A stretch of DNA of 64,000 nucleotides from Pseudovirgaria hyperparasitica (lineage: Eukaryota; Ascomycota; Dothideomycetes; Acrospermales; Acrospermaceae). The stretch spans positions 745,180 to 809,179 of the forward strand of contig NW_022985559.1 in NCBI RefSeq assembly GCF_010093815.1, read 5' to 3'. A model generated the notes under the pieces. It was not told where the DNA came from and searched no databases. It worked only from the letters and a program-made list of their open reading frames with translations. The position numbers and the translations under genes were made by a program. Shown one piece after another: positions 1 through 11,335 of the stretch; position 1 is the first letter of the stretch, and the number at the start of each line of letters is the position of its first letter.

Positions 1-680
1 TTGTCCGTTTCGAGATTATGCGGCATCTCAAGGGCAGATGGATGCGTCTGAGAGGCTCCTTTGTGGGAAGTCGCGATAGTGGGCTGAGGAAGACTGATTC
101 CCAGAACGGAATCTGCAAAGGGGTCGACGTAGGTTCGAGGGATATGTCGCATGTGACGCTCATCTTCTTGGGATGCTATGGAGCTAGGATGGCCGTGAGC
201 AGTCGGTCTTCCAATGGACGATGGTTTTCTTCGGAGTCTGGCCGATCGTGGACTATCGACCTCTGACAAAGATGAGCCGGATATAAGAGACGGAGTTCTT
301 GTGCTTGCAATACCGTCGTATCGCACTGAACGACCCCCTACACTGGGCGCAACAGGTCGAGGATGTGTGGCCAAGGGGATATGTGTTGAAGGTGGTGCCA
401 GCTGATCGTTCCTGTTCATCGGCCTCTCCGTATGCTGTGGTTGCTGCGCTCTGTTTCTCGGCGTTCCCAGATGTTTACTAGGGGTCGGCTGTCCGTTCTC
501 GTTGTCTCTTGTGGGTCTCTTCTTGAGAAGCTTCGCTGTTGGAGGTGCAGTGCCGGGCTTTGAGTAGGTCGTCGAAGCGGTTGATCGCGGAGGCAATCGA
601 GTAGAAGGACGTCGCTGGGCGGGAGGAGCTTGAAGTTCCGGTCCCGACGGCAGGACTGTGTGCGACTTGTGTGATGCCAT
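1..680 (-). CDS. N-terminal part of a disordered hypothetical protein (3' end outside window)
   Basis: An uninterrupted reading frame begins with ATG at 680 and runs leftward off the window edge, giving about 226 visible residues. It begins MASHKSHTVLPSGPEL and is rich in Ser, Pro, Arg and Thr, with no obvious folded domain, membrane segment or coiled coil. A short ordered-looking motif, TYVDPFADSVLGISLP, lies near residues 183-198. I do not recognise the family. Such tails often precede a catalytic or signalling domain in fungal proteins, but that domain would be outside the window. The start is chosen because it is the first ATG of the open frame. An ATG at 769 in another frame could belong to an alternative spliced first exon. 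Open frame and codon pattern make it a real gene; function unknown. Confidence 0.6.
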   Translation of the reverse strand, partial: MASHKSHTVLPSGPELQAPPAQRRPSTRLPPRSTASTTYSKPGTAPPTAKLLKKRPTRDNENGQPTPSKHLGTPRNRAQQPQHTERPMNRNDQLAPPSTHIPLATHPRPVAPSVGGRSVRYDGIASTRTPSLISGSSLSEVDSPRSARLRRKPSSIGRPTAHGHPSSIASQEDERHMRHIPRTYVDPFADSVLGISLPQPTIATSHKGASQTHPSALEMPHNLETD

Positions 681-3600
681 CTTGAATACCTATCCGGTAC
701 TACAGTGGCAAGGGGCGCTGGGTGGCCAGGCGCGGTTTGACAAGAATCTGTGTAGCCGAGGGGACTCATGAAGGCGTGGGTGCGACGAGGGTACTACTAT
801 GAGCTGTGGTCCATCCAGGACTTTGGCAGACGATATGGTCCAGGTATACAGCCAAACATCCAGAGATTATGCCGACGGAAGACGTCTCGGGTAATTCCCA
901 CGCCAGCAAAGACAATTCAGAGGCGGTCCGAAGCGTGCGGGCGGCGGCGGCAACGTAGTCAGTAAGTCTGATTTAAGCGCCGGGGGTTATATATGGACGA
1001 GTATTAGGGCGCTGATGTCAGATCCGAGACTTGTAGTCGGGGTAGGATGGAAGAATGATAGAAGGCCGTAACTGTAAATATGTCTGTGTGTTATAAGTTA
1101 GCGGGGGGGATAAGGCAGATAAGAAAGAGTGGTAGAGCGGTGGAGGCCGGATTGCGGGACCCCAGAGCTTAGGGACGGATCGCAGTGTATATTCCCCAAA
1201 TAAAGGCGCTCGAGCTGCGGCCGTTGCCCCACCAAGCGTGATAGGATGGATGACTTTTTAGGTAAACTTACCTGATGAGGAACAGGGACAGGGCTTGTAG
1301 TTGCCAGCGTATCTCAGTGTAGTGCGATGCGACGGCGCCTCCGACCGACAGACGAATAGACAGACACAGTGACAAGACTTGATTGACGTGCCAGGGCTTG
1401 GAAGCTGTGGCTCAGCCTCACTAGGTACTGGTACTGGTACTGCCTCTGGTTCGCGGTGCGTGGGTTATATGCAGCTTGCCAGCCAACGAAAATCTCTGTC
1501 AATTACCAATGCTCTTTTCGAGAAAACGCTCTCTGCTCCGTGCGTCGTCGTATTGTCTTGTCGACGATCCGGAGCTGTCACGAGGAGGAAACCTTTTTGG
1601 ATGATGGACTGGCCATTCGACGACCCGTACACGTTATTCGCTCCAGGTACTCAGGCGATTGCAAATGGAGCGTCGAATAAGTGTATGTGTACACTGTCGA
1701 GACCATGTGGATATGCGGCGAAAAACAGTCGGTGCTGCTACAATGTTTGTGTCGTGCTCGAGAGGGCGCCAGCGACAGGTATAAAGGGCTGGAAGCTAGC
1801 AGACGGAGCGACAGTGATGATGACTGGAGCGGCACCATCTCCCGCCATGACTCTGCTCGAGGATAGTTGGAACAAGCGTAACACGACAGGAAGACGCATG
1901 GTTGGCGGTTCAAGGACAGAGTAGGATGCAAGAAAACGGCGAGTGGGGATGTTGTGGTGTCCAGTGAATGCAGAGAAATGAAGCTACAAGCTGTGATTGG
2001 CTGGAGAAGCGGGGGCCAAGTTTAGCCGTGTTTATGCCGCTAATTCCAGTCCCGCAACACCACAGGCCTTTTTCTATATTCTTCCGCCTCTCCACCGTCT
2101 CCACTACTCCAACGCCTCCATGGGTGTATCTATAAGTGCTCAATCCTGATGAAAAACTACATGAGCTGATCTACGAGTCAGTACGCATTCTTCAACTGTG
2201 CCCTCATCTCGTTACGCCCAAGTATGATCCTGAAGGCTCTGATGCAAGTCCTCTCGTGCGGGAACGGCGTCTATAACTGGACGCGATTGGAGACTGCTGA
2301 TCTGCAGTATGCTACAGGACGGACGTCACATGCTCTTGATTCTCTGATGCGATCGCGCTGTTCTGATTTAGACCAACATGGCTCCCTGGCCAGTCCAACC
2401 GCGCTCATGTAGTCGCGCAGACCGCCATTCTTTGCGCAGGGTACAATCAGTTTGAACACCACCATGCTCCAGATGCCTGTACATTGCAAGATAGTCCCAG
2501 TAACCTCTGGGTTGTATGTCAGGATGGGCAAATCGGAAGTACCGTGCTCGTCCAGCTGAGGCCAGCGTCTTAGCTGCATGGTTGAGGCTCTAGCTGTGGC
2601 GAAGTCGCTGGCTCTCACGCCACACTTGACAACGCATACTTCAATGACATACACTCGTTATTCATCGTTGCAAATTTCTTGAAGCTCGAGCTCGTTCTAA
2701 TTGCTTTGCAGAGACTTCGATTCCATCTCCGACATGAGGCCCAGGGTTCAAAAATAAAACCCATTCCATTGCGTAAAGATTAGACACCCTTGCCCCCGCT
2801 CCGGCCTGGCTTCAGGCCTTTTCGTGTCTTGGCCGACTTCTGTATCATGATTCGTTGTCTGCGCGTGCAATGAAAGAACTTCACGCAGCAGATATCTGTC
2901 ACGTGTTTCTATATCCACCAATGGGACGCGTATAACACCATCTGCTCCTTGTGCGCGCTACCATTGTGTTTGAGGGTCCACTTCAGACTTCAGCGTTCTC
3001 GATTCCACCAGTCTAGCATGAGATGAAGATTTTTCGCATCCTGCTCAACTCTGGTTCGGACCGTTGCCAGAGATTACACCCGCGTTTGGCGTCCAGAATG
3101 GAGATCAGAAAGGCCCGGCACGAGAGACGGAAGCTATACTATTCCTGCTGAACCGACCATACGAATCGAAGTGGTAAGCACACGTTGAAATTAGTGGTAT
3201 TTATTCTCAGTCTGTCACAGCACGGCCCTGCTGACTTACGTTGAGACTGGGCGCTTACGCTGCATGCTATCGCGTCTTGGATCTTGACTGACCTATCTTT
3301 GAGGCCCCGGCTGAACCTGTCTCCGCGCTGTGTCACCCTTCCGCGTGACTTTGTTGTTGTGGGATGATGTAGCCATATGGAACGACTCATCGTTTGTTGC
3401 ATTTCAGACATATCCATCACATGCTCGACGAAGCTAGACCTTGTGCCGTGACAGCTAGAGTGGAGTAGAAGTGTGCATTCGATGGATCACCTGGGGTAGA
3501 GCCGATGCTCTATACGTCATGAATGTCAGAAGCTATGGTGTTTGAAGCACAGATGGATGGCTTGTTTTGGTAGACAAACACAGAGATATCGAAGGGATTG

Positions 3601-3955
3601 TCCTAATTACTATCAATAGGATGGATCCACTTTTAGAGTCAATAGCTGTGTTTACCCGGACTTCTACCGCGCCTCGTCGCGCACTCAATGGAAAGAACCA
3701 TCACTACAATCATCACCATCGTCGGCCTCCTTTCTTCAACTTTTCTCCAACATCCTTCCATCACTCGCGCAACAATCGCTCTTCAACAGACGTCTTTGCG
3801 CATAACGCGACGACGGCCTCTTCGACTTTCGCTGCAGGTCTGCACGACGTCCAACACTCCCTAACCCATCTTCATTGTTTGTCGCTTACACGCGCGACCT
3901 CCACGTCATACGATCCCACAGACGCGTCTTATCTGACTACAGACCTTCCCACACC
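681..3955. other. intergenic, no supported gene
   Basis: Short frames occur on both strands but none shows a recognisable domain, splice-consistent extension or steady codon pattern. A short GGTACT tandem run lies near 1,425-1,442. About the last 300 bases before 3,956 are pyrimidine-rich and probably the promoter and 5' UTR of the SAP-domain gene. Confidence 0.5.
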
Positions 3956-4768
3956 ATGACGGACTACGCAAAGCTCAAGAACGATGAACTCCAGACTCTG
4001 CTCAAAGAGCGAAGTCTTCCACATACTGGCAAGAAGGCTGAGATGGTAGCGCGCCTTCAAGAAGACGACAAGAAGAAAGCCAGTGTCGCTGCACCCACAC
4101 CCTCCGCGCCTGCAGTGCCAGCTGAAGATGTCATTGACTGGGACGATGACGCTGATGCTCCCGCTGCTACGTCAAAACCCGCTGCTGCTGCCTTGGCTGC
4201 TGGCGGTCAAGGCCAAGTTGCAAACCCACAAGCTGTACCTAATCAAGTTGTCGCTACCGACCCTGCCACAACCGATGATCTCTCAGTCAAGGCTCCCAAT
4301 GGTGCGACAAACACTGATGCTCCAGCTGCCGTTGTGGAAGAGAAGAAGCCTGAGGTTGACTTCTCCCGCGGTCTAGCCGCTACCGACATTGAAGCTGAGA
4401 TTGAGAAGCGCAGGAAACGTGCTGAAAAATTTGGCTTGAAAATTGAAGACGACAAGGATGCACAAGAAGCGATGGCAAAGCTTGAGCGGCTAAAGAAGTT
4501 TGGTGGTGCTGAAGCACCCAAAGGCCTCGACGAGGCTCTGCCCGAACGCCAACGTAAGCGTGGTCGAGATGCGGGCGATGAAGGTAGTCGAGGGGGTTTC
4601 AAGAGACGTGGTGGGGGTCCGCAAGGACGACGAGGCAACAACCCCAGGAGAGGTGGTGACAGAAGAGAAGGCAAACTCGATCGACCTACAGAGGGACGGG
4701 GGAACTGGATGACCAACGCAGACCGTGAAGCTGCCGATCGCCGGAAGGCCAGGTTCGCTGCAGCTTGA
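3956..4768 (+). CDS. SAP-domain mRNA export/biogenesis factor, Tho1/SARNP (MOS11) family
   Basis: This single-exon gene encodes 270 residues. The N-terminus (about residues 3-36) is a SAP helix-turn-helix: YAKLKNDELQTLLKERSLP then TGKKAEMVARL, which binds nucleic acid in yeast Tho1 and human SARNP/CIP29. An acidic motif, VIDWDDDAD, and an Ala/Pro-rich linker follow. Residues about 140-190 carry the Tho1/MOS11 C-terminal pattern, with ATDIEAEIEKRRKRAEKFG then a helix ending in LERLKKFG. The tail is Arg/Gly-rich (RGG-like), typical for RNA binding. By family knowledge it acts in the nucleus with the THO/TREX machinery and a DEAD-box helicase (Sub2/UAP56). An in-frame ATG 81 bases upstream exists, but the SAP domain starts right after the chosen ATG. 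No introns are visible. Confidence 0.88.
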   Translation: MTDYAKLKNDELQTLLKERSLPHTGKKAEMVARLQEDDKKKASVAAPTPSAPAVPAEDVIDWDDDADAPAATSKPAAAALAAGGQGQVANPQAVPNQVVATDPATTDDLSVKAPNGATNTDAPAAVVEEKKPEVDFSRGLAATDIEAEIEKRRKRAEKFGLKIEDDKDAQEAMAKLERLKKFGGAEAPKGLDEALPERQRKRGRDAGDEGSRGGFKRRGGGPQGRRGNNPRRGGDRREGKLDRPTEGRGNWMTNADREAADRRKARFAAA

Positions 4769-6664
4769 ACGAACGAAAACTAAAGATTCAATCATTAATT
4801 TCACAAAGTCGACCTTGATGCTTTTCGATATTCGCACACGTCTTGACAGGCGAGACTTCAAGCAGTGATTCTTGGCGTCCGTAGCAGCAGCAGCAGCAGC
4901 AGCAGCACGCGGACTTGTATAACATTTGCTTTCGCCCTTAGTCTTGAGTTTCGGTGCAGGATGTCCGCAGCTCGTATTCAATTACATCTACCGTCGCGGC
5001 GTCGAATTTACCTCCCGTCCACATTAGTCTTGTGATACCCATGATTCATTCTAGCTCCACGATATTCTTTCGCCTCGCATCCCGGCAGGACCTGCCAACA
5101 AGTCAGCCAGCGGTAAAGCATATGGAGCAGCTTTTAACGCGGCTTCACGCCTGAAGTATAAGTCAGATCATGTATGCAATCGGCGTGAGGTCCCGACTCT
5201 GGGCACGTGGTTCCGCCTCCACGGATTAATCTGCTGTTGCTCCGCCATTCGCTTTGTCATTCACTGTGTTCACACAAGTACTGTAGAGCTGTACTCAGGG
5301 ATCTCATCGGCTCACATCCCTGCATGACCATCCGACTAGACGGACCGCGCGCGTTTGATCCGCGACAAGATAGGACGAGCACTCAAATTGCATGCGGAAG
5401 TAGCGGAAGGAGGCTTTGGCGCCGGGGAAGAAGAGCTCGACCGCAAACGGTCTCCAGCGCAAGACTTGCCAATATATCTGATCCGCAACGGATGCTTGAC
5501 GAAGTCAGGAAGCACCGACTTGAGCGAAGCGTCATCAAAATGATTCATTCGTGCTCCCTAAACTCCATCCGTCCATCTAGCTTGCGACTGCCTTGCTCTC
5601 CTTTCCTCACACATCGAACGCCAGAATTGTTGGGCATGAGGGCAAACACACACGCGTACATAGCTGGCCATACTCCGACATGCATAGTCTGTGGGGACGA
5701 TATCTCCGAGACGCGTCTGCACGGAATCATGCTCCAACTAATTAACGTTGATACGTCAATCTATGTGAGGTGAAATTTGGGTTATGCCTCCGGGATCGAA
5801 GGAGAGCCGATCGGTCCCACGCTTAGCCTGTTCAAGCCTAGCCTCATATATATCCTCCGGTTCTCAACATGAACAAACACCAACGAAACGTGAGCTCCTG
5901 AGAAGCGTATTGCTTCATCAACAGATCAACGTGGTGCATTACTCAACCATCGAATGTACACCCCTCCAGGTCGTATACGCTTCCTCGCTATCTCAGCAGC
6001 CGATTCAAATCACCATGCTGTGCTTAATCAATGCGGATACAAAAGCAGAGTCTTCAAATGACAGGTAGGACAGCATAAAGCTGTGCTGATCTTGGCATGC
6101 AGCTTTGACCATTTATGAATATGACAAACGGCGCGAATACATGCTTTTGCTTTTTGACAGCTTCATATCCGCAACCTTCTTTAGTCCGGTCTATCAAGAA
6201 CAATCTAAGAGTCAGACATGACATGTGTGTCAGTCATTTCAGGCCCCAGAGATGCGCGCTTGGCAGCATGATAATCGATAGGCACGGTCATCGGAGCAGT
6301 ATGAGAGACGGCGACTCGCGGATTCTTGCATATAAACTCTCCGATGTCCTGATTCGGATGTTTGGGAGTCAACACTTGACTCTTCTGCGTTGGAGTGGTT
6401 CTGTTTCTGGTGAAGCCGCTCCTTCTTAGTCTCCATGCAGATCTTCGTATTGCTGAGTCCATCCCATTCATGGTACGGTTAGGTTTTCGTGGAAGTGTCA
6501 ACCATGGTAGAGAATATTAGGCGTCCGTGAGTCCGTCTGATGTCAACGTTGAATGGCTGCCATCGAGTGTACATAGGATATGAATGCGCCAGCGCCTCTT
6601 GTTGATACTCTCGTTTCTTATCATCCACGCATTCATTGTGTAGCCCATCATATACAGTCTCACA
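4769..6664. other. intergenic, no supported gene
   Basis: An AGC trinucleotide run lies at about 4,887-4,907 just after the SAP gene. Frames in this stretch, the longest 188 codons at 5,207-5,773, show no domain and look like chance. The last few hundred bases probably hold the promoter of the P450 gene. Confidence 0.45.
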
Positions 6665-8841
6665 ATGGCTCTTCATACTCTCTTTCTGTGCATTGCTCTG
6701 CTCGTCGTCTACACGCTCTGGAAGCGATACTCAGCCAGGCATAGCATACCACATGGCTTGAAGCCACTTCCAGGCCCGAAAGGTATGCTGAGCAAAGTAC
6801 TATTGCATGTCCTCATCTAAACCGTGTGCCAGGCATTCCATTCCTCGGTGTCGTCCCCCAGGTCCCAGAGAAGAACGCCCATATCAAATTCGCAGACTGG
6901 GGCAAGCAATACGGGCCCATCTACCAGTGCAACCTCGCCGGCACAAACCACGTCTGGATCTCATCCGACCAAATCGCCAAAGACCTCCTCGCAAAGAAAG
7001 GCGCCATCTACTCCGACAGACCACACATCCCCGCCCTCGAATCCGACAACCGCACCAGCGCGCAATACCTCCCCTTACTCTCCAAAAACGGTACCCTCAA
7101 CCCCCTTCCCATCACTCTCCCCCATACACATACATGACTGACACACCACCCACCCAGACGCATGGCTCCGCCAACGCAAATTCGCAACCCACATCATGCG
7201 CGCCTCCGAAGCCGCCTCCTTCCACCACTACCCCGAACTCGAAGCAAAACGCCTCCTCACCGAACTCCTCGACGCGCCCCACGCGTACAACACCGCCCTC
7301 GAATCCTTCGTCGCCCGCGTCACCTGCCGCCTCGCCTGGGGCCACGCCGACGCCGCCGACGAACTCAAGCAGCGCGCCCGCGAGCTCCTCATCGCCGTCT
7401 CGCCCACCGGTGCGCTCGGCAACAGACTCCCCGCCATCATGCGTCTCCCCGCCTGGCTCAGCCCCAGCAAAGCATGGGAGCAGCGCCGCGCACGCACGGA
7501 GCGCGCCTTCTTCACTACCATGCAGCGCACCGTCGAGCACGATATGCGTGCCCCTGACGCGGATGCTGCGCCGCAGAGCTGGATGCGCGCGTTCTTAGAG
7601 GCGCCGAGCAGGTTTGGCTTTGTGGGCGGGGAGGCGGCGGAGGGGGCGTATGCGGTGGGGATGCATGGGATTGCCGGTGCGCTGACGATTGCGGCGCCCA
7701 TGCAGACGTTTTGTCTGGCTATGTGCTGGTATCCGCAGTTTCTGCCGTTGTTGCATGAGGAGCTGGATCGGGTTTGTGGGGAGAGGTTGCCGTGTGCGGG
7801 GGATAGGGCGGAGTTGCCGTTTCTGAGGGCGTGTATACGGGAGTGTTTCCGGTGGAGGCCGCCGGTGCCGACGGGTGAGTGTTTTGGTGGTTTTGTGCAC
7901 GTTCCGGATGGTGGAGTTGGACTGAGACTGACTGGTCGACCAGGTATCCCGCATGCCCTGACGCAAGACGACGAGTATAACGGCTACCATATTCCCGCCG
8001 GCAGCGTCATGCATCCTCTAGAATGGGTATGTCTCTCCTTACCCCTTTCCCTCTCCTCTCCCCAATCCCCCATCTAACAAACCCTCCCCAACAGGCCATA
8101 TCCCGCACACCCTCCCTCTACCCCTCCCCCGAAACCTTCAACCCCCTCCGCTGGCTCGACCCTGCCTCACCAGTCTACCAAGCCCCCCTCACCACCCACC
8201 CCACCATCATCGGTTGCTCGCAATTCGGCTACGGCCGCCGCGTCTGTCAGGGCCAGGCCGTAGCAGACGAAGACCTACTCGTAGGCATCGGCAGCTTGGC
8301 ATGGCTATTCGATATCGGAAGGACCCGGCAGAAAGAGCAGAAACAAGGAGATGGAGACAGACAAGAAAGACAAAAAGGCAAACCAGCACAAGGCAGCAAA
8401 CGAGAGCGCCACGAAGCAGACGACCAAACGCAAAAGCCCAAGAAACTCCGCAAACCCGCCCCGCACCCACGCAACACCCTCATCCGCCCCACCATCTCCG
8501 CCGAAGAACTCCACACCGGCTTCCGCGATTCCTCACCCCCTCATAGCCCTACAACCCCTTCTTCCCCCTTTCCCCAATCCACCCTTCCCTCTCCCCCACT
8601 TCCAGACCACTCCCCAGACCTCGCCCCCCAGACCCTCTCCTTCTCAAAACTCCTCATCGCCAAACCGCTTCCCTTTGACTTCGCGCTCACCGTGCGGAGG
8701 GGATGCGAGAAGAGGGTGGAGATGGTGAGGGGGATGTTTGATGAGTTGAAGGAAAGGGGGGAGTTTGGCGATGAGAGGCGGTTTTGGGGGGGTGAGGAGG
8801 GGAGGGGGGAGAGGTTGGGGTGGGGGGAGGTTTATCTTTGA
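6665..8841 (+). CDS. Cytochrome P450 (OrdA-like microsomal monooxygenase), five exons
   Basis: Exons: 6,665-6,782, 6,833-7,090, 7,158-7,874, 7,944-8,026 and 8,095-8,841, all with GT...AG introns of 50-69 bases that keep phase. The protein starts with a membrane anchor (MALHTLFLCIALLVVYTLW) and the proline hinge PLPGPKGIPFLG. The I-helix segment contains AGALT, the ExxR motif is ECFR, and a PERF-region equivalent precedes the haem loop FGYGRRVCQG, whose Cys is the haem ligand. Helix L follows (LLVGIGSLAWLFDI). The region after helix L is abnormal: some 140 residues of charged then Pro/Ser-rich low-complexity sequence separate it from the last conserved strand (LPFDFALTVRRG). Family members act at the ER on a substrate that cannot be predicted. 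It stands alone, 18 kb from the second P450, so a shared pathway is not implied. Confidence 0.87.
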
Positions 8842-9030
8842 GGGTTTATTATTTTTAGAAAAGAAGGAAAAGAGGAGCGGAGGGGTTTGAGTGGATGTAG
8901 AGATTCAGGCGGGAGGGAGAGAGTGTTGGGGGGGGATGGGGAATGATGCTGTGCGTCGTGTGTGGGTTGGTCGGTCGGTGATTTCGTTTGTGTAGCGTTG
9001 ATGTCGATTTGTAGCGTCGATGTCGATGTT

Positions 9031-9067
9031 TGTATTATTATTATTATTATTATTATTACTACTATTA
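9031..9067 (+). repeat. ATT trinucleotide microsatellite
   Basis: A run of about nine TTA/ATT units lies downstream of the first P450, with an imperfect TACTACTATTA tail. No function is evident. Confidence 0.8.
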
Positions 9068-10904
9068 ATAGCACTCGAGCTTCGAGGATATACTATCTAT
9101 ATTGAGACCTGACGACGCCGTGTGAAGTCGGGAAGTCGTCTACTTCGATTTGACGGGAAGCTTTTGGTGCTTAAATCGCTGGTGACGGCTAAGATATGTG
9201 TTTACTACCTACATACTGTATAAACGAAGTGTGTGCTGATGTATGACGAACAAGGTGGTCGAAAACGCCTGGGTTCGTCTGTTTTGCTGGATGAAATCGT
9301 AAATGCACACCTAGACACTTATATATCTTCAAGTCTGCATGGGCGATAGTTGGAGTATAGCGAGGCTTTGGCGTGTATCTGGGTATGATCGTGATTGTTT
9401 GGTGTTTAGCGTCATGGCGTCTCATCGCATCGTGCATACATAGAGGCACATAAAGACGTCTTCTGGTGGATGTGTACTTATACGTTCTTCATTCCTGAAA
9501 TCATATCCTTACAAGCCTCCGAGTAACACGTTGTGTTATCTTCATTCATTCATTCATGCAGGCACCACAGATGCATCATAGTACCATATATTCTTAGACC
9601 GATGACATAGCGGCATGGAAGGGTCTATCCTGATCCAATACTCTATGTTGAGGTTACAGATGGAGATGATATGTGATAGGATGTGTGTGCGTAGCTGGAC
9701 AGGATTTAGGGATACAAGCGGGTTTTGTGTATGCTATATACGGCGTTGAACGGCAGGGCGGACTATGTGGAGGATAAGCTCGTTAGGTTATGAAAGTTTT
9801 TTGAGGGATATATTTTATGTGTGGGAGGGATGGGTAGGGGGTTGGGTGTTTGCTGGGTTTGTATCAAGATAGGCGGTTAGTTTGGATGGTAGAGGTATGC
9901 GTTTTGGTCTAGATGGTGGATATAGGATAGAGGATAGGGGACTGTAGGATAGAGTGTGAGTATTGGATGATAGATCTGATAGATTATGAGATTTTCTTAA
10001 GCTATGGAAGATAGAGTGAATTCAGACTATCACTGTTTTGATAGACTATCTAAGTGGACCTTATACACGACTTCACCTAGCTTTGACACAGTAGAAGAGT
10101 ATTGGTAGATCTGTTATCAGCAATATACGAGGCTGTTTGAGCCGACCTCCAATGATAATAACTCAATTCTAAAGAACTGTAGTACTGGAAGATCTATATA
10201 AGAGCTAGTAAGATATGTATAAATATAAGCTATCCTAGGCTAAAAGTTATAGTCTTATAATCAATTTCAATCCACCTAAGCTAATCGGAAAGATTTGATA
10301 GAAGGTAGAGGATGTCCTGTGTCAAAGTACATCCAAGTACCACCAGGTCCATACCATCCTATTTCTCTTATAAGCTAACACATTCTTCTATCCCGCAAGC
10401 CCCTTTCAGATGATCACCCACTGAAGAAACTGCCAGCTCACGTATCCATGCATTAATACACCGCTAGCTTCTTCAGCGTGTAGAATATGAACAAGGACTT
10501 GATTGATATACTTTGTAATGCAACGCTACGCTACTACAATACACTATATGATACAATATAACCGAGCGGACGAACGAGTAGGGGTAAGATAGTATAAGAT
10601 GCAATACTCCAGACGATGACGATTCACTATCTTGTTGGGACTATGGCTATAATCCTGATACCACATCCCGAATAGTTCCTGGGGGCATGAACTAGGGCAG
10701 GCAGAGATCTAGAGCAGTCACATCACACAAGTCCAACGTGCACTGCAAATCGCATAATGACGACGCTTACTTTCGTATGTAGTACAGAGACAGGCAGCAT
10801 ATGTAGCACAGCCACTCCATCGCACAGCAACTTCATTGCACAGCATAGCACACCACAGCATAAGGCCGGACTCGCAGTTTCTTGCCATGCCTATCTTGCT
10901 TTCC

Positions 10905-10975
10905 CTCTCTCACACTATGCCAATCTCGCCATGCCAATCTCACCATGCCAAATATCGCCATGCCAACCATTTCCT
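10905..10975 (+). repeat. imperfect tandem repeats of ATGCCAAtctcgcc type
   Basis: Four to five copies of a roughly 13-18-base unit containing ATGCCAA are strung together. They produce proline/serine-rich chance reading frames. Confidence 0.6.
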
Positions 10976-11235
10976 TCCCGTCTTACCTTCCCTTTCCCAC
11001 CTACTAATGCCCATGTCCATGTCCATATCGATTCCCCTCGGGATATTTTCTCCCATTATTGTCCTCTTGCCTTCTTGCCTTCTTGCCCTCTTTACCCTCC
11101 CCCTCTTCCCCTCCCGCCTTCTGCCCTCTTGCGGTTGTATACCCAAACCTGAACCTAAAACTATACCTAGAAGACGCCGACGCCACCGCCACAGTAGCAC
11201 GGTTGTTATACGACTGTGCGCCACCGTTACACCGC

Positions 11236-11335
11236 TCTACACATGAACATACAGGTCCACACAGATCCACACACATATATGCACATACATACAGGTCCAC
11301 ATAGATCCACACAGATCTACACACATACATGCGCA
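11236..11335 (+). repeat. tandem duplication of a CA-rich unit of about 40 bases
   Basis: The block ACATACAGGTCCACA...GATCCACACA is present twice with small changes, followed by further CACACATACAT units. It is simple-sequence DNA without a supported gene. Confidence 0.6.

Noticed and set aside
6665-8841. First P450 as a member of the IPT/LOG cluster
   Set aside because: It is 18 kb away, separated by a transcription factor, a b561 protein and long intergenic DNA, and has a different P450 signature.
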